Assembly (NCBI RefSeq): GCF_014196335.1
Contig: NZ_JACIDM010000002.1
Coordinates: forward strand, 310,001 to 374,000
DNA: 64,000 nt
Origin: Brevundimonas lenta
GTDB lineage: Bacteria; Pseudomonadota; Alphaproteobacteria; Caulobacterales; Caulobacteraceae
Direction: 5' to 3'
Shown here piece by piece: positions 36,124 to 45,105 of the stretch. The notes under the pieces are model-generated. The model was not told where the DNA came from and ran no database searches. It saw only the letters and a program-made list of their open reading frames with translations. Positions within the stretch are counted from its first letter, which is position 1, and each line of letters begins with the position of its first letter. Both the position numbers and the translations under genes were made by a program.

Positions 36124-38325
36124 TTAGCGGAACTTCCGGAGGCCCCGCGGGCCTTGGCGGCCGGCCTGGGCGCGTTTGCCGAGCCAGTCCTTCCAGTCGG
36201 GCCAGTTGCGGCGACGGCCGCCGCCGTCGGCCCATTCCGGTCCCTGCTCGGCGTTGAACACCGAGACGTCAGCCAGGCCGCCCTGTTTGAAGTTCTGCAG
36301 CTTCACGCCCTTGCCGCGTCCCATTTCGGGCAGTTCGGCGATCGGGAAGATCAGCGCCTTGATGTTCTCGCCGATGGTGGCGACGTGGTCGCCGGTGACG
36401 CGCAGCGCCGCCAGCAGGTCACCGTTCAGCACCTGTTTGCCGCCGCGCTTCTGGGCCAGCAGGTCGTCCTCCGGCGCGACGAAGCCGTAGCCGGCCTTCG
36501 AGGCGATCAGCAGCTTGCCGCCCGGCTGGTGGGCCAGGATGTTGATGATGTCGGCCTTCTCGTCGAGCTCGATCATCAGGCGCAGCGGCTCGCCGTGGCC
36601 GCGGCCCGAGGCCAGCTTGTCGGCGCCGATGGTGAAGATGCGGCCGTCCGAGGCGGCCACCAGCAGCTTGTCGGTCGTGTATGCCGGGACGAGGAAGGCC
36701 AGGCTGTCGCCTTCCTTGAACTTCAGCTCCGACGGGTCCTCGACCTTGCCCTTTGCGGCGCGGATCCAGCCGCGCTCGGACAGGATGACGGTGATGGCTT
36801 CGCGCGGGATGAAGGCCTCGACCGGGGCGTAGGCCGAGGTGTCGACGGCTTCCGAGATCGTGGTCCGGCGCGGCGAGACCAGCGCCTTGCGGACCGCCTC
36901 GAGGTCCTTGCCGATCTGCTTCCACTGTTTCGCCGGGGACGACGAGAGCGATTGCAGGTTGGCAAGTTCTTCGGACAGTTCCTTGTATTCGTTCTCGATC
37001 GCCATTTCCTCGATCCGCGCCAGCTGGCGCAGCCGGGTATCGAGGATGTAGTCGGCCTGCATCTCGGTCAGGCCGAAGCGCGCGATCAGGACGGCCTTGG
37101 GCTGTTCCTCCTCGCGGACGATGCGGATGACCTCGTCAAGGTTGAGGAAGACGATCCGCAGGCCTTCCAGGAGGTGCAGTCGCTTCTCGACCCGCTCGAT
37201 GCGCCACTGGGCGCGGCGGACCAGCACTTCCTGGCGGTGATCGAGGAAGGCCCGCAGGCAGGCCTTGAGGCCCATGACGCGCGGCGTGCCGCTGGCGTCG
37301 AGGACGTTCATGTTGATCGGGAAGCGGACTTCCAGATCGGAAAGCTTGAACAGGCTTTCCATAAGGACTTCAGGCTCGACCGTCCGGGACTTCGGCTCGA
37401 TGATGAGGCGAATGTCCTCCGCCGACTCGTCGCGGACGTCGGCCAGAAGCGGAGCCTTCTTGTTCTCGATCAGGTCGGCGAGGTCGGCGATCAGCTTCGA
37501 CTTCTGGACCTGGTAGGGCATCTCGGTGACGACGATGCGCCACACGCCGCGGCCGAGATCCTCGGTCTCCCAGCGGGCGCGCAGGCGAACGCCGCCGCGG
37601 CCGGTCTCATAGGCGTCGAGAATGGAGGCGTGGCCCTCGACGGCGACGCCGCCGGTCGGGAAGTCCGGTCCCGGGACGATGGTCGCCAGCTCTTCGGTCG
37701 TCGCTTCGGGACGCTCCAGCAGCAGGTGGCAGGCGTCGATCAGCTCGCCGACGTTGTGCGGCGGGATCGAGGTGGCCATGCCGACGGCGATGCCGGACGA
37801 GCCGTTGGCCAGCAGGTTCGGGAAGCCGGCCGGCAGGACGATCGGCTCCTCGTCCTGATCGTCATAGGTGGAGCGGAAGTCGACGGCGTTCTGGTCGATG
37901 CCGTCCATCAGCAGGACGGCGGCGGCGGTCAGCTTGCACTCGGTGTAGCGCATGGCTGCGGCGTTATCGCCGTCGATGTTGCCGAAATTGCCCTGCCCGT
38001 CGACCAGCGGATAGCGCTGCGAGAAGTCCTGGGCCAGGCGGACCAGGGCGTCATAGATCGAGGCGTCGCCGTGCGGGTGATAGCTGCCCATCACCTCGCC
38101 GACGACCTTGGCGCATTTGCGCGCCGCGGCCTGCGGGTTCAGGCGCATCTGGTGCATGGCGTACATGATGCGCCGGTGCACCGGCTTGAAGCCGTCGCGG
38201 ACGTCCGGGAGGGCCCGGTTGGTGATGGTCGACAGGGCGTAGGCGAGATAGCGCTTCGACAGCGCCTCGCTCATCGGCTCGTCGACGATGCGACCGCCTT
38301 CCGGCGGCGGGGTGTGAACGGTCAT
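36124..38325 (-). CDS. parC: DNA topoisomerase IV subunit A
   Basis: Chromosome decatenation, with ParE. 733 residues, ParC length. Active-site tyrosine Y127 in [12 protein letters not shown]. The quinolone-resistance region reads [19 protein letters not shown], so the positions of E. coli Ser80 and Glu84 hold Ala88 and Asp92. The C-terminal beta-pinwheel is short and the tail is basic. A GANTC site lies at 38333, just before the start. Confidence 0.95.
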   Translation of the reverse strand: MTVHTPPPEGGRIVDEPMSEALSKRYLAYALSTITNRALPDVRDGFKPVHRRIMYAMHQMRLNPQAAARKCAKVVGEVMGSYHPHGDASIYDALVRLAQDFSQRYPLVDGQGNFGNIDGDNAAAMRYTECKLTAAAVLLMDGIDQNAVDFRSTYDDQDEEPIVLPAGFPNLLANGSSGIAVGMATSIPPHNVGELIDACHLLLERPEATTEELATIVPGPDFPTGGVAVEGHASILDAYETGRGGVRLRARWETEDLGRGVWRIVVTEMPYQVQKSKLIADLADLIENKKAPLLADVRDESAEDIRLIIEPKSRTVEPEVLMESLFKLSDLEVRFPINMNVLDASGTPRVMGLKACLRAFLDHRQEVLVRRAQWRIERVEKRLHLLEGLRIVFLNLDEVIRIVREEEQPKAVLIARFGLTEMQADYILDTRLRQLARIEEMAIENEYKELSEELANLQSLSSSPAKQWKQIGKDLEAVRKALVSPRRTTISEAVDTSAYAPVEAFIPREAITVILSERGWIRAAKGKVEDPSELKFKEGDSLAFLVPAYTTDKLLVAASDGRIFTIGADKLASGRGHGEPLRLMIELDEKADIINILAHQPGGKLLIASKAGYGFVAPEDDLLAQKRGGKQVLNGDLLAALRVTGDHVATIGENIKALIFPIAELPEMGRGKGVKLQNFKQGGLADVSVFNAEQGPEWADGGGRRRNWPDWKDWLGKRAQAGRQGPRGLRKFR

Positions 38326-38357
38326 GGGATCCGAATCGGCAATCTGAACCTGGAAGT

Positions 38358-38939
38358 CTAGCCGTCAGAGTCCGGTCCGCCGTGAATTTCAGCGGACTTT
38401 CCGGACATATCGGACTCTGTCCCCAGCCCGAACGGGTTGGTCTCCAGATGATCGCCGACAGAGCGCAGCATTCCCGCGCGCAGATAGTCTGCGCGACTGA
38501 ATGGACGCACGTCCACGTCGATCTGCGTCCGGACCCGCACCGTCAGATGCACCAGCCGCATCCATGCCGCTGCTTCGTTCGGCGAATCCAGCGCCGCGGC
38601 CTCGGCCGCCCGCCGGAAAGCGAAGCGGCACATGTTGACCCCGTCCGGCAGGAACAGGAGATCGTGCATGTCCTGATTGTTGACGTCGAGGATGTCGGTC
38701 AGCTCGGGCAAGGCCTCGATCTCGTTGTCGATGCGGTCACCGAGGTTTCTGTAGCGCTGGCGCGGCCGCGCCTCCCGGCGCCAGCCTTCCTGGGCGGCGC
38801 GGCGGCGAACCGAACGGTCGGTCAGGCCGTAGCGCTCGGCGATCACGCCTGTGGAGACGCCTGCGAGATAGTCCTCCCGGGCTTCGGCCCAGGTTTCGTC
38901 GGAGAGGCGGGTGCGGGGTTTCGGGTCGTTGTTTGTCAT
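38358..38939 (-). CDS. HTH-containing hypothetical protein, 193 aa
   Basis: The N-terminal region DETWAEAREDYLAGVSTGVI plus AERYGLTDRSVRRRAAQEGW forms a homeodomain-like helix-turn-helix of the type seen in terminase small subunits and related DNA-binding proteins. The rest (FRRAAEAAALDSPNEAAAWM, LVHLTVRVRTQIDVD) is helical and unrecognised. No phage genes are nearby. ATG 38939 is chosen because the 111 residues of open frame before it are antisense or intergenic. Possibly co-transcribed with parC downstream. Confidence 0.7.
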   Translation of the reverse strand: MTNNDPKPRTRLSDETWAEAREDYLAGVSTGVIAERYGLTDRSVRRRAAQEGWRREARPRQRYRNLGDRIDNEIEALPELTDILDVNNQDMHDLLFLPDGVNMCRFAFRRAAEAAALDSPNEAAAWMRLVHLTVRVRTQIDVDVRPFSRADYLRAGMLRSVGDHLETNPFGLGTESDMSGKSAEIHGGPDSDG

Positions 38940-39132
38940 GGGCGCATTATCCGGCGAGCCCTGAACATGGCGCGTCGAATGATGCAGAGGCGCCCGGGGC
39001 CATTGTTCCGGCAGATGTTTTTCGCCGGCGATATGGTGGCAGACCGCGATCGTGCGCAGGAATTCCGCGTCGGAGTTGCCCGGGGACACGCGCGTCGCCA
39101 TCTGCGTCCAGATCACATCTGGAGGCTGTTCG

Positions 39133-39981
39133 ATGTCCCATCCGGCTCTCGTTCCCGGCGCGGTCGCCTTCGTCACGGGCGGCGCATCCGGGATAGGCCT
39201 GGCGGCGGCGCGCCGCTTCGCCGGCCTCGGTCTGCACGTCGTCATCGCGGACCTCGGGGCGGAGCGCCTCAAACAGGCGGTCGCCGATCTTCAGGACAGC
39301 GCGGCCGCCGGCGTTGAGATCGTCGGGCTGGAGGTCGACGTGTCGGACCGCGCCGCGCTGGAGACGGCCGAGGCCACGGTCGCGGACCGGTTCGGCGGGA
39401 CCGACGTGCTGATGAACAATGCAGCCATCCAGATTCCGAACGACGCATTCGGCTCCGGAGCCGACTGGCGGCGCCTGATGCGCGTGAACGTCTGGGGCGT
39501 GATCGACGGCAGCCAGGTCTTCGCGCCCCGGATGGTCGAGCGCGGCCGGCGCGGCCTGATCATCAACACCGGCTCGAAACAGGGCATCACCACCCCGCCC
39601 GGCAATCCGGCCTACAACGTCAGCAAGGCGGCGGTGAAAGCCTATACCGAGGCGCTGGCGCACCAGCTGCGCAACACCGGGGCGGCGACCATCAGCGCCC
39701 ACCTGCTGATCCCCGGCTTCGTCTGGACGCCGCTGGCGTCCGGCGGCCGTCAGGAACGTCCGGCCGGGGCCTGGACGTCGGAACTGACGGTCGACTTCAT
39801 GCTGGAGCGGCTGGAGGCCGGCGACTTCTACATCCTGTGTCCCGACAACGACGTCGATCGGGCGCTGGATGAGAAGCGCATCGCCTGGGCCGTGGGCGAC
39901 ATCATCAACAACCGCCCCGCCCTGTCGCGCTGGCACCCGGACTATGCGGCGCAGTTCGAGGCGTTTGCGGCGGGGGCCTAG
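39133..39981 (+). CDS. short-chain dehydrogenase/reductase
   Basis: Classical SDR, 282 residues. NAD(P) motif FVTGGASGIGLAAARRF, structural NNAAIQIP and catalytic YNVSK. The substrate is unknown. ATG 39133 has GGAGG 8 bases upstream; the earlier in-frame ATG at 39052 adds a tail with no family resemblance. It overlaps recO tail-to-tail by four bases. Confidence 0.9.
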   Translation: MSHPALVPGAVAFVTGGASGIGLAAARRFAGLGLHVVIADLGAERLKQAVADLQDSAAAGVEIVGLEVDVSDRAALETAEATVADRFGGTDVLMNNAAIQIPNDAFGSGADWRRLMRVNVWGVIDGSQVFAPRMVERGRRGLIINTGSKQGITTPPGNPAYNVSKAAVKAYTEALAHQLRNTGAATISAHLLIPGFVWTPLASGGRQERPAGAWTSELTVDFMLERLEAGDFYILCPDNDVDRALDEKRIAWAVGDIINNRPALSRWHPDYAAQFEAFAAGA

Positions 39982-40709
39982 AGCCGCCCCGCTTCCCGCA
40001 GCTTGTCGACCATCCAGACGCGCGCGGGCGGGATGGGGCGGTTTTGCGGGTGGAAGACGAACTGTTCGAGGAAATGGCCGGTGAGGTCCAGGCCTGAGCC
40101 GACGTCGCCCTCGCCCAGCCCCGCCTGGGCGCCGAGCATGAAGGGCGGGAGCTTCAGCAGCTTGTCGGCATAGGGCGCGCCTGCTTCGCGGCTGACGGCG
40201 CGGCCGGTGCGGGGGCTGACCCAGACCAGATCGTCCATGCCGCCGGTAACGGCGCAGCGGCTGAGGTCGAGGCCGAAGCCGAGGTCTTCCAGCAGGCCCG
40301 CCTCGAAGCGGACGAAGATGGCGGGCCAGACGTCCGGCAGGGCGAAGGCGGCCATCAGGGCCTCGAAAGCGAAGAAGGCGCCGGGGTGGGGTTCGCGCTC
40401 GGGCAGCGCGCCCTGCGCCACCGCGGCGGCGGCGGCCAGGCCGGTGAGGGCCAGGGGATCGTCGAACAGGGCGCTGGGCCCCTCCCCCACCGGCTCCAGC
40501 CGTGCCGAGCCCAGGTGATCGGACGTCCGGGCCCGATAGTCGGCGACGACCCGCGCCCCCGCCTGCAGGAAGGGCTTCATCCGCCGCGACGCGCCGCCGG
40601 CGACATAGGCCGCCCGGCGTCCGTGGGACTCGGTCAGCAGTTCGACGACGACGCCTGTGTCGCCATGCGCACGGGCCGACAGAACGTAGGCGTCCTCGGT
40701 GAAGTCCAT
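39978..40709 (-). CDS. recO: DNA repair protein RecO
   Basis: RecFOR pathway protein loading RecA on gapped DNA. 243 residues: N-terminal OB fold (MDFTEDAYVLSARAHGDTGV, VVELLTESHGRRAAYVAGG) and a helical C-domain. The zinc cysteines of some RecO are not retained. In many relatives recO sits after era; here it is about 9 kb away. Confidence 0.9.
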   Translation of the reverse strand: MDFTEDAYVLSARAHGDTGVVVELLTESHGRRAAYVAGGASRRMKPFLQAGARVVADYRARTSDHLGSARLEPVGEGPSALFDDPLALTGLAAAAAVAQGALPEREPHPGAFFAFEALMAAFALPDVWPAIFVRFEAGLLEDLGFGLDLSRCAVTGGMDDLVWVSPRTGRAVSREAGAPYADKLLKLPPFMLGAQAGLGEGDVGSGLDLTGHFLEQFVFHPQNRPIPPARVWMVDKLREAGRL

Positions 40710-40782
40710 AGGTCCAGACCTAGTCGGCGGTCGGGCGGCGCGCTAGCGTAACCTGATCGTGAGGGGCGCCGGGGGGCGGACA

Positions 40783-41730
40783 ATGGACAAATTCACCGGC
40801 CGCCGCCGCGCGACCTGGCAATCGAAGCTGCCGCCGTGGCCGTTCGTGATCGTCGCCTTTGTGCTGGCGGGCGTCGGCTGCTGGCTGGCCGGTCCGCTGT
40901 TCAGCGGCATCGTGTTCGGCGACGGCACCAACGGCGGCCGGGCCATGGTCTGGATGAAGACCGCCTCCAACATCGTGCTGCCTGCCGTGCTGGTCGGGGT
41001 CGCCGTGGGCGCGCTGCTGAACGCGATCTATCTGGCGCCGGCGGGACGTCACGGGGCGCTGATGTGGACGGCCCTGCTGGTCGGCCTGGGCGTCATCGTG
41101 GGCGCGCCGGCCAGCGTGGCGCGGGGCTTCGTGGCGGACAAGGTCGGCTATGAGATGCGGCTGCAGACTTCGGCCGCCGAAGCGCGGGCGGAGTCGCGGC
41201 GCAGCGAAGCGGACCTGAACCATCGGCTGGGCCTGCTGCTGCACAACAATCCGTTCGAGCCGTCGCGGCTGGCGGCCGAGGATGGGCTGGAAGACGCACG
41301 CAAGGCCATCGCCGGGCATCGCGACCTGATCGCCGCGGCGCGCCGCGACTACGGGCCGGGACAGGTCAAGGCGCGCGCCGCTCTGGCCGGGGCCATCGTC
41401 GGCGAGATGGATCGCGAGGCGGTTCTGGACCGGTTCGACGAGGCGGCGGGCCCGCGCAAGGCGCTGATGGAGCGCATCTGGGCCGCCCACGACCGGATCA
41501 TCGCCCTGCGCGAGGACGAGTTGGCGGCGCTGTCCGCCAACCGCAGCGGCTGGCGCAAGGCGCCGGGCGGGGCGGAAATCACCAGCCGGCCCCTGCTGGT
41601 CCGCATCCGCCGCATCGAGGCGGGCCTTGATCAGGTGTTCGACGAGGTGCGGACCGCCGAGATCGAGCTGGCGCAACTGGATTACGAAACCGACGCCGGC
41701 ATCGACCGCGTCCTGAAGGCTGCGAAGTAG
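40783..41730 (+). CDS. membrane/coiled-coil protein A, unknown (315 aa)
   Basis: No family recognised. Three hydrophobic helices in the first 120 residues (FVIVAFVLAGVGCWLAGPLF, IVLPAVLVGVAVGALLNAIY, MWTALLVGLGVIVGAPASVA), then about 190 residues of charged helix, likely coiled coil (TSAAEARAESRRSEADLNHR). ATG 40783 follows GGGGGG. Two bases before a second protein of the same plan, so probably a co-expressed paralogous pair. Confidence 0.75.
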   Translation: MDKFTGRRRATWQSKLPPWPFVIVAFVLAGVGCWLAGPLFSGIVFGDGTNGGRAMVWMKTASNIVLPAVLVGVAVGALLNAIYLAPAGRHGALMWTALLVGLGVIVGAPASVARGFVADKVGYEMRLQTSAAEARAESRRSEADLNHRLGLLLHNNPFEPSRLAAEDGLEDARKAIAGHRDLIAAARRDYGPGQVKARAALAGAIVGEMDREAVLDRFDEAAGPRKALMERIWAAHDRIIALREDELAALSANRSGWRKAPGGAEITSRPLLVRIRRIEAGLDQVFDEVRTAEIELAQLDYETDAGIDRVLKAAK

Positions 41731-41732
41731 CG

Positions 41733-42683
41733 ATGAGTGAAGAAGAGATCAGGTATTCCGGCGACGCGTTCACGACGCCGCGGAAGCGCAAGAAGACGAC
41801 CTGGCCGTGGTTGGCCGTGGGGCTGGTCGCCGTCGTCATCCTGACGGTGATCATGGGCGCCGGCTGGACGCCGCAGGACGAAGGCAGCGCCGCGTACAAT
41901 CTCGGCTATGCGCTCGGCGCGACGCTGGGGCGGGCGCTGCTGGCCGCGGGCGTGGTCTATCTGCCGATCTGGCTGTTCGCTGTGCGGCCCGCCAAGAAGG
42001 GTAACGGCGGGAAGTATTTCGGCATCCTCCTGGGCGTGGCCTGCCTCTTCAGCGTGCTGGTCACGCTGGTCGCGACCGGCGCCGCGAGCAACCGCCATAC
42101 CGAGGAGCAGATCCGGGTGGTGCTGTCCCAGGCGGTCGCTGAACGGACCGCCCAACGCGAAGCCCTTCTGGCCGAAGTGGCGAAGGTGTCGGAAAACGAT
42201 GTGTTCAATCCGCGCGTGCTGAAGTCGGCCGGCGGCTATCAGAAGGCGCGGAACGAGATCGCCCGTCGACGGGCGCTGGTCGAGAAGGCGCGGACGGACG
42301 GAGAGGCGCTGCGCCTGCGGACGCGCGAGCGGCTGGGCGCGGTCTTCACAAACGAGCGCCAGCGCGAGGCGGCCTATCGCAATTTCGACGCGGGCGGCGC
42401 GACGCGCAAGGCGGAGTTCGACGCCTACTGGGGCCTGCAGGAAGAGGCGCTGAAGAACCTTGAGGCGCAGATCGCCCTGGCCGAGCGCGTGCCGTGGCAG
42501 GTCGAGCAGAATCAGATCGCCTTCTTCCGCCAGGCCGACCTGAACGCCTTCAACCGGCTGGTGATCGAGAACCGTCGTCTGGTGGCCGAGATCGAGCGGG
42601 CCGAGACGGCCATCAACGCCAAGACCGAAGAGGCCCAGGCTGAGGTCGAGCGCGAGGTCGGCGCCCTTACGCCGGCAGAGTGA
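41733..42683 (+). CDS. membrane/coiled-coil protein B, unknown (316 aa)
   Basis: Same plan as the upstream gene: three hydrophobic helices in the first 125 residues (WLAVGLVAVVILTVIMGAGW, LGRALLAAGVVYLPIWLFAV, FGILLGVACLFSVLVTLVAT), then a long charged helix with heptad-like spacing (EEALKNLEAQIALAERVPWQ, VIENRRLVAEIERAETAINA). No family recognised. Its 3' end overlaps a convergent gene by 17 bases. Confidence 0.75.
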   Translation: MSEEEIRYSGDAFTTPRKRKKTTWPWLAVGLVAVVILTVIMGAGWTPQDEGSAAYNLGYALGATLGRALLAAGVVYLPIWLFAVRPAKKGNGGKYFGILLGVACLFSVLVTLVATGAASNRHTEEQIRVVLSQAVAERTAQREALLAEVAKVSENDVFNPRVLKSAGGYQKARNEIARRRALVEKARTDGEALRLRTRERLGAVFTNERQREAAYRNFDAGGATRKAEFDAYWGLQEEALKNLEAQIALAERVPWQVEQNQIAFFRQADLNAFNRLVIENRRLVAEIERAETAINAKTEEAQAEVEREVGALTPAE

Positions 42684-43602
42684 CGGCGGCGGCCCGGATG
42701 CGGGCCGTCATGTCCCTCGCCAGGGCGTTGGGGATCGGGAACGTCAGAGCATAGAGGGCGACGCGCCATTTGCCGTCGTCGCCCCGGACCAGCACGCCCG
42801 TGCCGCGGCTGGTGCCGTAGGACTCGCTGTCCAGCGCCTCGTCGAACCACACGATGCAGCGGCAGTCCAGCGGGGCCAGGGTGAGCGAGCGGGAGCGCGG
42901 GGTGTAGGTCCAGCCCTTGCCCTGGGCGAAGTAGGGTTCGGCGAAGGCGCGGAATTCCGCGACGGACCAGCGCTCGGTCACGTCGGTGCCGATGTAGACG
43001 CCGTCGGGATCAAAGAGATCGAAATAGGTGGCGCCGTCGGCGGCGGCGGCGGCGCGGTGGACGGCGTCCAGGGTCGCGGCGGCGGCCAGTTCCTCGGGCG
43101 TATCGGCGGGCTCGCCGGGGGCGTCGACGACCGGCGTGGCGGCTTCGAAGGCGCGGATCTCGCCGGTCATCTCTTTCGCCAGATCGTTGGGGATCGGATA
43201 GCTGAGGGCGTAGCGGAGCACGCGCCAGTCGTCGCCCTCGCGGACCAGCATCCCCTCCCCGCGCGCCGTGCCGTAGGTCTGGCTGTCCAGCAGCTCGTCG
43301 AACCAGGCCACGCATTCGCAGGGGTCAGGCGCGAGGGTCACGTGGCGTTCGCGCGCCGAATAGGTCCAGCCCTCGCCGCGGGCGAAGATCGGCTGGGCGA
43401 AGGCGACGAAGGCGTCGTGGTCCCAGCGCTCGGATGTTTCGTTACCCACCCAGACCAGGCCGGGGGCCAGGCGGGCCTCCCAGGCGGCGCTGTCGGCGCG
43501 GGCGGCGGCGGCGTGCATGTCGGTCAGGGCGGCGGCGGCCTGCTGTTCCGGCGCCGTCTGCGGCGACAGGGCGATCAGGGCGGCGGCGACGAAAGGCAGC
43601 AT
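42667..43602 (-). CDS. secreted protein with two tandem SnoaL/DUF4440-like domains
   Basis: 311 residues: signal peptide (MLPFVAAALIALSP) then two homologous units of about 130 residues. Matching segments: FARGEGWTYSARERHVTLAP and FAQGKGWTYTPRSRSLTLAP; CECVAWFDELLDSQTYGTAR and CRCIVWFDEALDSESYGTSR; RYALSYPIPNDLAKEMTGEI and LYALTFPIPNALARDMTARI. NTF2-like fold is likely. Function unknown. ATG 43602 has GGAG upstream. Divergent from the arsR operon. Confidence 0.78.
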   Translation of the reverse strand: MLPFVAAALIALSPQTAPEQQAAAALTDMHAAAARADSAAWEARLAPGLVWVGNETSERWDHDAFVAFAQPIFARGEGWTYSARERHVTLAPDPCECVAWFDELLDSQTYGTARGEGMLVREGDDWRVLRYALSYPIPNDLAKEMTGEIRAFEAATPVVDAPGEPADTPEELAAAATLDAVHRAAAAADGATYFDLFDPDGVYIGTDVTERWSVAEFRAFAEPYFAQGKGWTYTPRSRSLTLAPLDCRCIVWFDEALDSESYGTSRGTGVLVRGDDGKWRVALYALTFPIPNALARDMTARIRAAAVTLPA

Positions 43603-43649
43603 GGCGGGCTCCGGAACGGTCGTCCCTGCATAGCCGTCGAAATGCATTT

Positions 43650-43700
43650 AACCGAACGGTTGACAACGCGTGGACGCGAGCGCATTTAACTTCTCAGTTA
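43650..43700 (+). promoter_or_regulatory. arsR operon promoter with two inverted-repeat operators
   Basis: Operator 1, AACC-GAAC-GGTT (43650-43661), overlaps a perfect -35 TTGACA (43660-43665). A 17-base spacer leads to a -10-like CATTTA (43683-43688). Operator 2, TAACT-TCTC-AGTTA (43687-43700), overlaps the -10. Both are preceded by GCATTTAAC-type sequence and are 38 bases apart centre to centre. The arsR start is at 43717, so autoregulation by ArsR is likely. Confidence 0.6.
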
Positions 43701-43716
43701 GATACGAAGCGGGCCG

Positions 43717-44064
43717 ATGCAGACCGATCCCCTCTCCGCCAAGTTCGCCGCCCTGGCCGACCCGACCCGTCGGGCCATCCTGGCGCGGCTGACCCAGGGC
43801 GAGGCTTCCGTCAACGAACTGGCGGAGCCGTTCGACATGAGCCTGCCGGCCGTGTCGAAGCATCTGAAGGTGCTGGAGAAGGCCGGGCTGATCAGCCGGG
43901 GCAAGGAGGCGCAGTGGCGTCCCGCCCGTCTCGAACCGATGGCGCTGAAGGGCGTTGCGGACTGGTTGGAGCATTACCGCCGGTACTGGGACGCCAGCTT
44001 CGATCGCCTCGATGCGTATCTGAAGAATATCCAGAAGGGAGACCCCAGTGGCCCAAGAAATTAG
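43717..44064 (+). CDS. ArsR-family transcriptional regulator
   Basis: 115 residues of winged helix-turn-helix: FAALADPTRRAILARLTQGE, recognition helix MSLPAVSKHLKVLEKAGLIS, and wing RGKEAQWRPARLEP. Cysteine metal sites are absent, so it probably senses something other than As/Cd/Zn. This ArsR type is commonly linked to AHSA1 genes. It overlaps the following AHSA1 gene by 17 bases and probably represses its own operon. Confidence 0.9.
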   Translation: MQTDPLSAKFAALADPTRRAILARLTQGEASVNELAEPFDMSLPAVSKHLKVLEKAGLISRGKEAQWRPARLEPMALKGVADWLEHYRRYWDASFDRLDAYLKNIQKGDPSGPRN

Positions 44065-44551
44065 CGACAACCCCTGCGACACCGACGGCGTCGCCCACGA
44101 GCACGCCCTGAGCCTGCGGCGGACGATGGACGCTACGCCGGAACAGATCTGGAAGGCGTGGATGACGCCGGAGCTGCTGCAGCAGTGGTTCGCGCCGCGG
44201 CCCTGGAGCATCTCGGACGTGCAGATCGATCCGCGGCCCGGCGGGGTGTTCAACTTCGTCATGCACGGTCCGGACGGCGAGCGGTTTCCGAACAGCGGCG
44301 TGTTCCTGGAGGTGATCCCGGGCAAGCGCTGGATCACGACCGACGCCTTCACGCCGGACTGGAAACCCGCAGGACAGCCGTTCATGGTGGCGACCGTCGA
44401 GCTGACGCCCACCGACGACGGCAAGACCGAATACGTCGCCACCGCCCGTCACTGGAACGCGGAGACCATGAAACAGCACGAGGCCATGGGCTTCCATGAA
44501 GGCTGGGGCACGTGCGCCGACCAGCTGGCCGAGTTGCTGAAGACCCACTGA
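44048..44551 (+). CDS. AHSA1/SRPBCC-domain protein 1
   Basis: 167 residues, START-like hydrophobic-pocket fold (Aha1 C-terminal-like). Segments SLRRTMDATPEQIWKAWMTP, WFAPRPWSISDVQIDPRPGG and MGFHEGWGTCADQLAELL are family-typical. Ligand unknown. GTG 44048 lies inside the arsR 3' end, so translation should be coupled. Confidence 0.87.
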   Translation: MAQEISDNPCDTDGVAHEHALSLRRTMDATPEQIWKAWMTPELLQQWFAPRPWSISDVQIDPRPGGVFNFVMHGPDGERFPNSGVFLEVIPGKRWITTDAFTPDWKPAGQPFMVATVELTPTDDGKTEYVATARHWNAETMKQHEAMGFHEGWGTCADQLAELLKTH

Positions 44552-44594
44552 CACCCTCCCCGACCGCCGACCGGACCCTGCCGAGAGCCCGCGT

Positions 44595-45077
44595 ATGACC
44601 CTCGCCGAAGACCTCGCCCTCAAGCCGACCTTGCACATGCAGCGCGTCTTCGATGCGCCGCGGTCCCTGGTCTGGCGGGCCTGGACGACGCCCGAGGCCA
44701 TGGTTCTGTGGCTGGGGCCGGTCGAGTGGCCGGCGGTGAGCGTGTCGCAGGACCTGCGGGTCGGCGGCGAATGGCGGGCCTGCCTGCGCTCGCCCGACAC
44801 CGGCCAGGATCTGTGGCAGGGCGGGGTCTATCGCGAGATCGTGCCGCCTGAGCGGCTGGTGTTCACATTCAAATGGGACGAGTCCCACGAGGACGGCCCG
44901 CCGGTGGACACCCTCGTGTCGCTGACCCTGACCGAGATGGAAGACGGCCAGACCCGCATGGACTTCGTCCACGAAGGGCTGAAGTCGGAGCAGAGCCTGG
45001 TCGGGCATCGCCATGGCTGGAACAGCACGGCCGACCGGCTGGAAGTCTGGCTCGCGGCCAATCAGGACGAGACCTGA
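44595..45077 (+). CDS. AHSA1/SRPBCC-domain protein 2
   Basis: 160 residues. MQRVFDAPRSLVWRAWTTPE and HRHGWNSTADRLEVWLA mark the same fold as the preceding gene, at clearly divergent sequence. Ligand unknown. Third gene of the arsR operon, 43 bases after its neighbour. Confidence 0.85.
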   Translation: MTLAEDLALKPTLHMQRVFDAPRSLVWRAWTTPEAMVLWLGPVEWPAVSVSQDLRVGGEWRACLRSPDTGQDLWQGGVYREIVPPERLVFTFKWDESHEDGPPVDTLVSLTLTEMEDGQTRMDFVHEGLKSEQSLVGHRHGWNSTADRLEVWLAANQDET

Positions 45078-45105
45078 CGACCAACGAAACGAAGAGGAGA
45101 CGACC

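Noticed and set aside
34342-38361. Very long antisense open frames (plus strand 34342-36102 and 36154-38361)
   Set aside because: They mirror lemA, the M48 protease and parC; composition is Gln/Gly/Asp/Val-rich with no recognisable domain. High GC makes stop codons rare.
38358-38939. Prophage remnant
   Set aside because: Only one terminase-like helix-turn-helix gene; no integrase, capsid genes or attachment repeats around it.
43717-44064. Metal-sensing ArsR/SmtB
   Set aside because: No Cys or His metal-site pattern is present and no metal transporter is adjacent.
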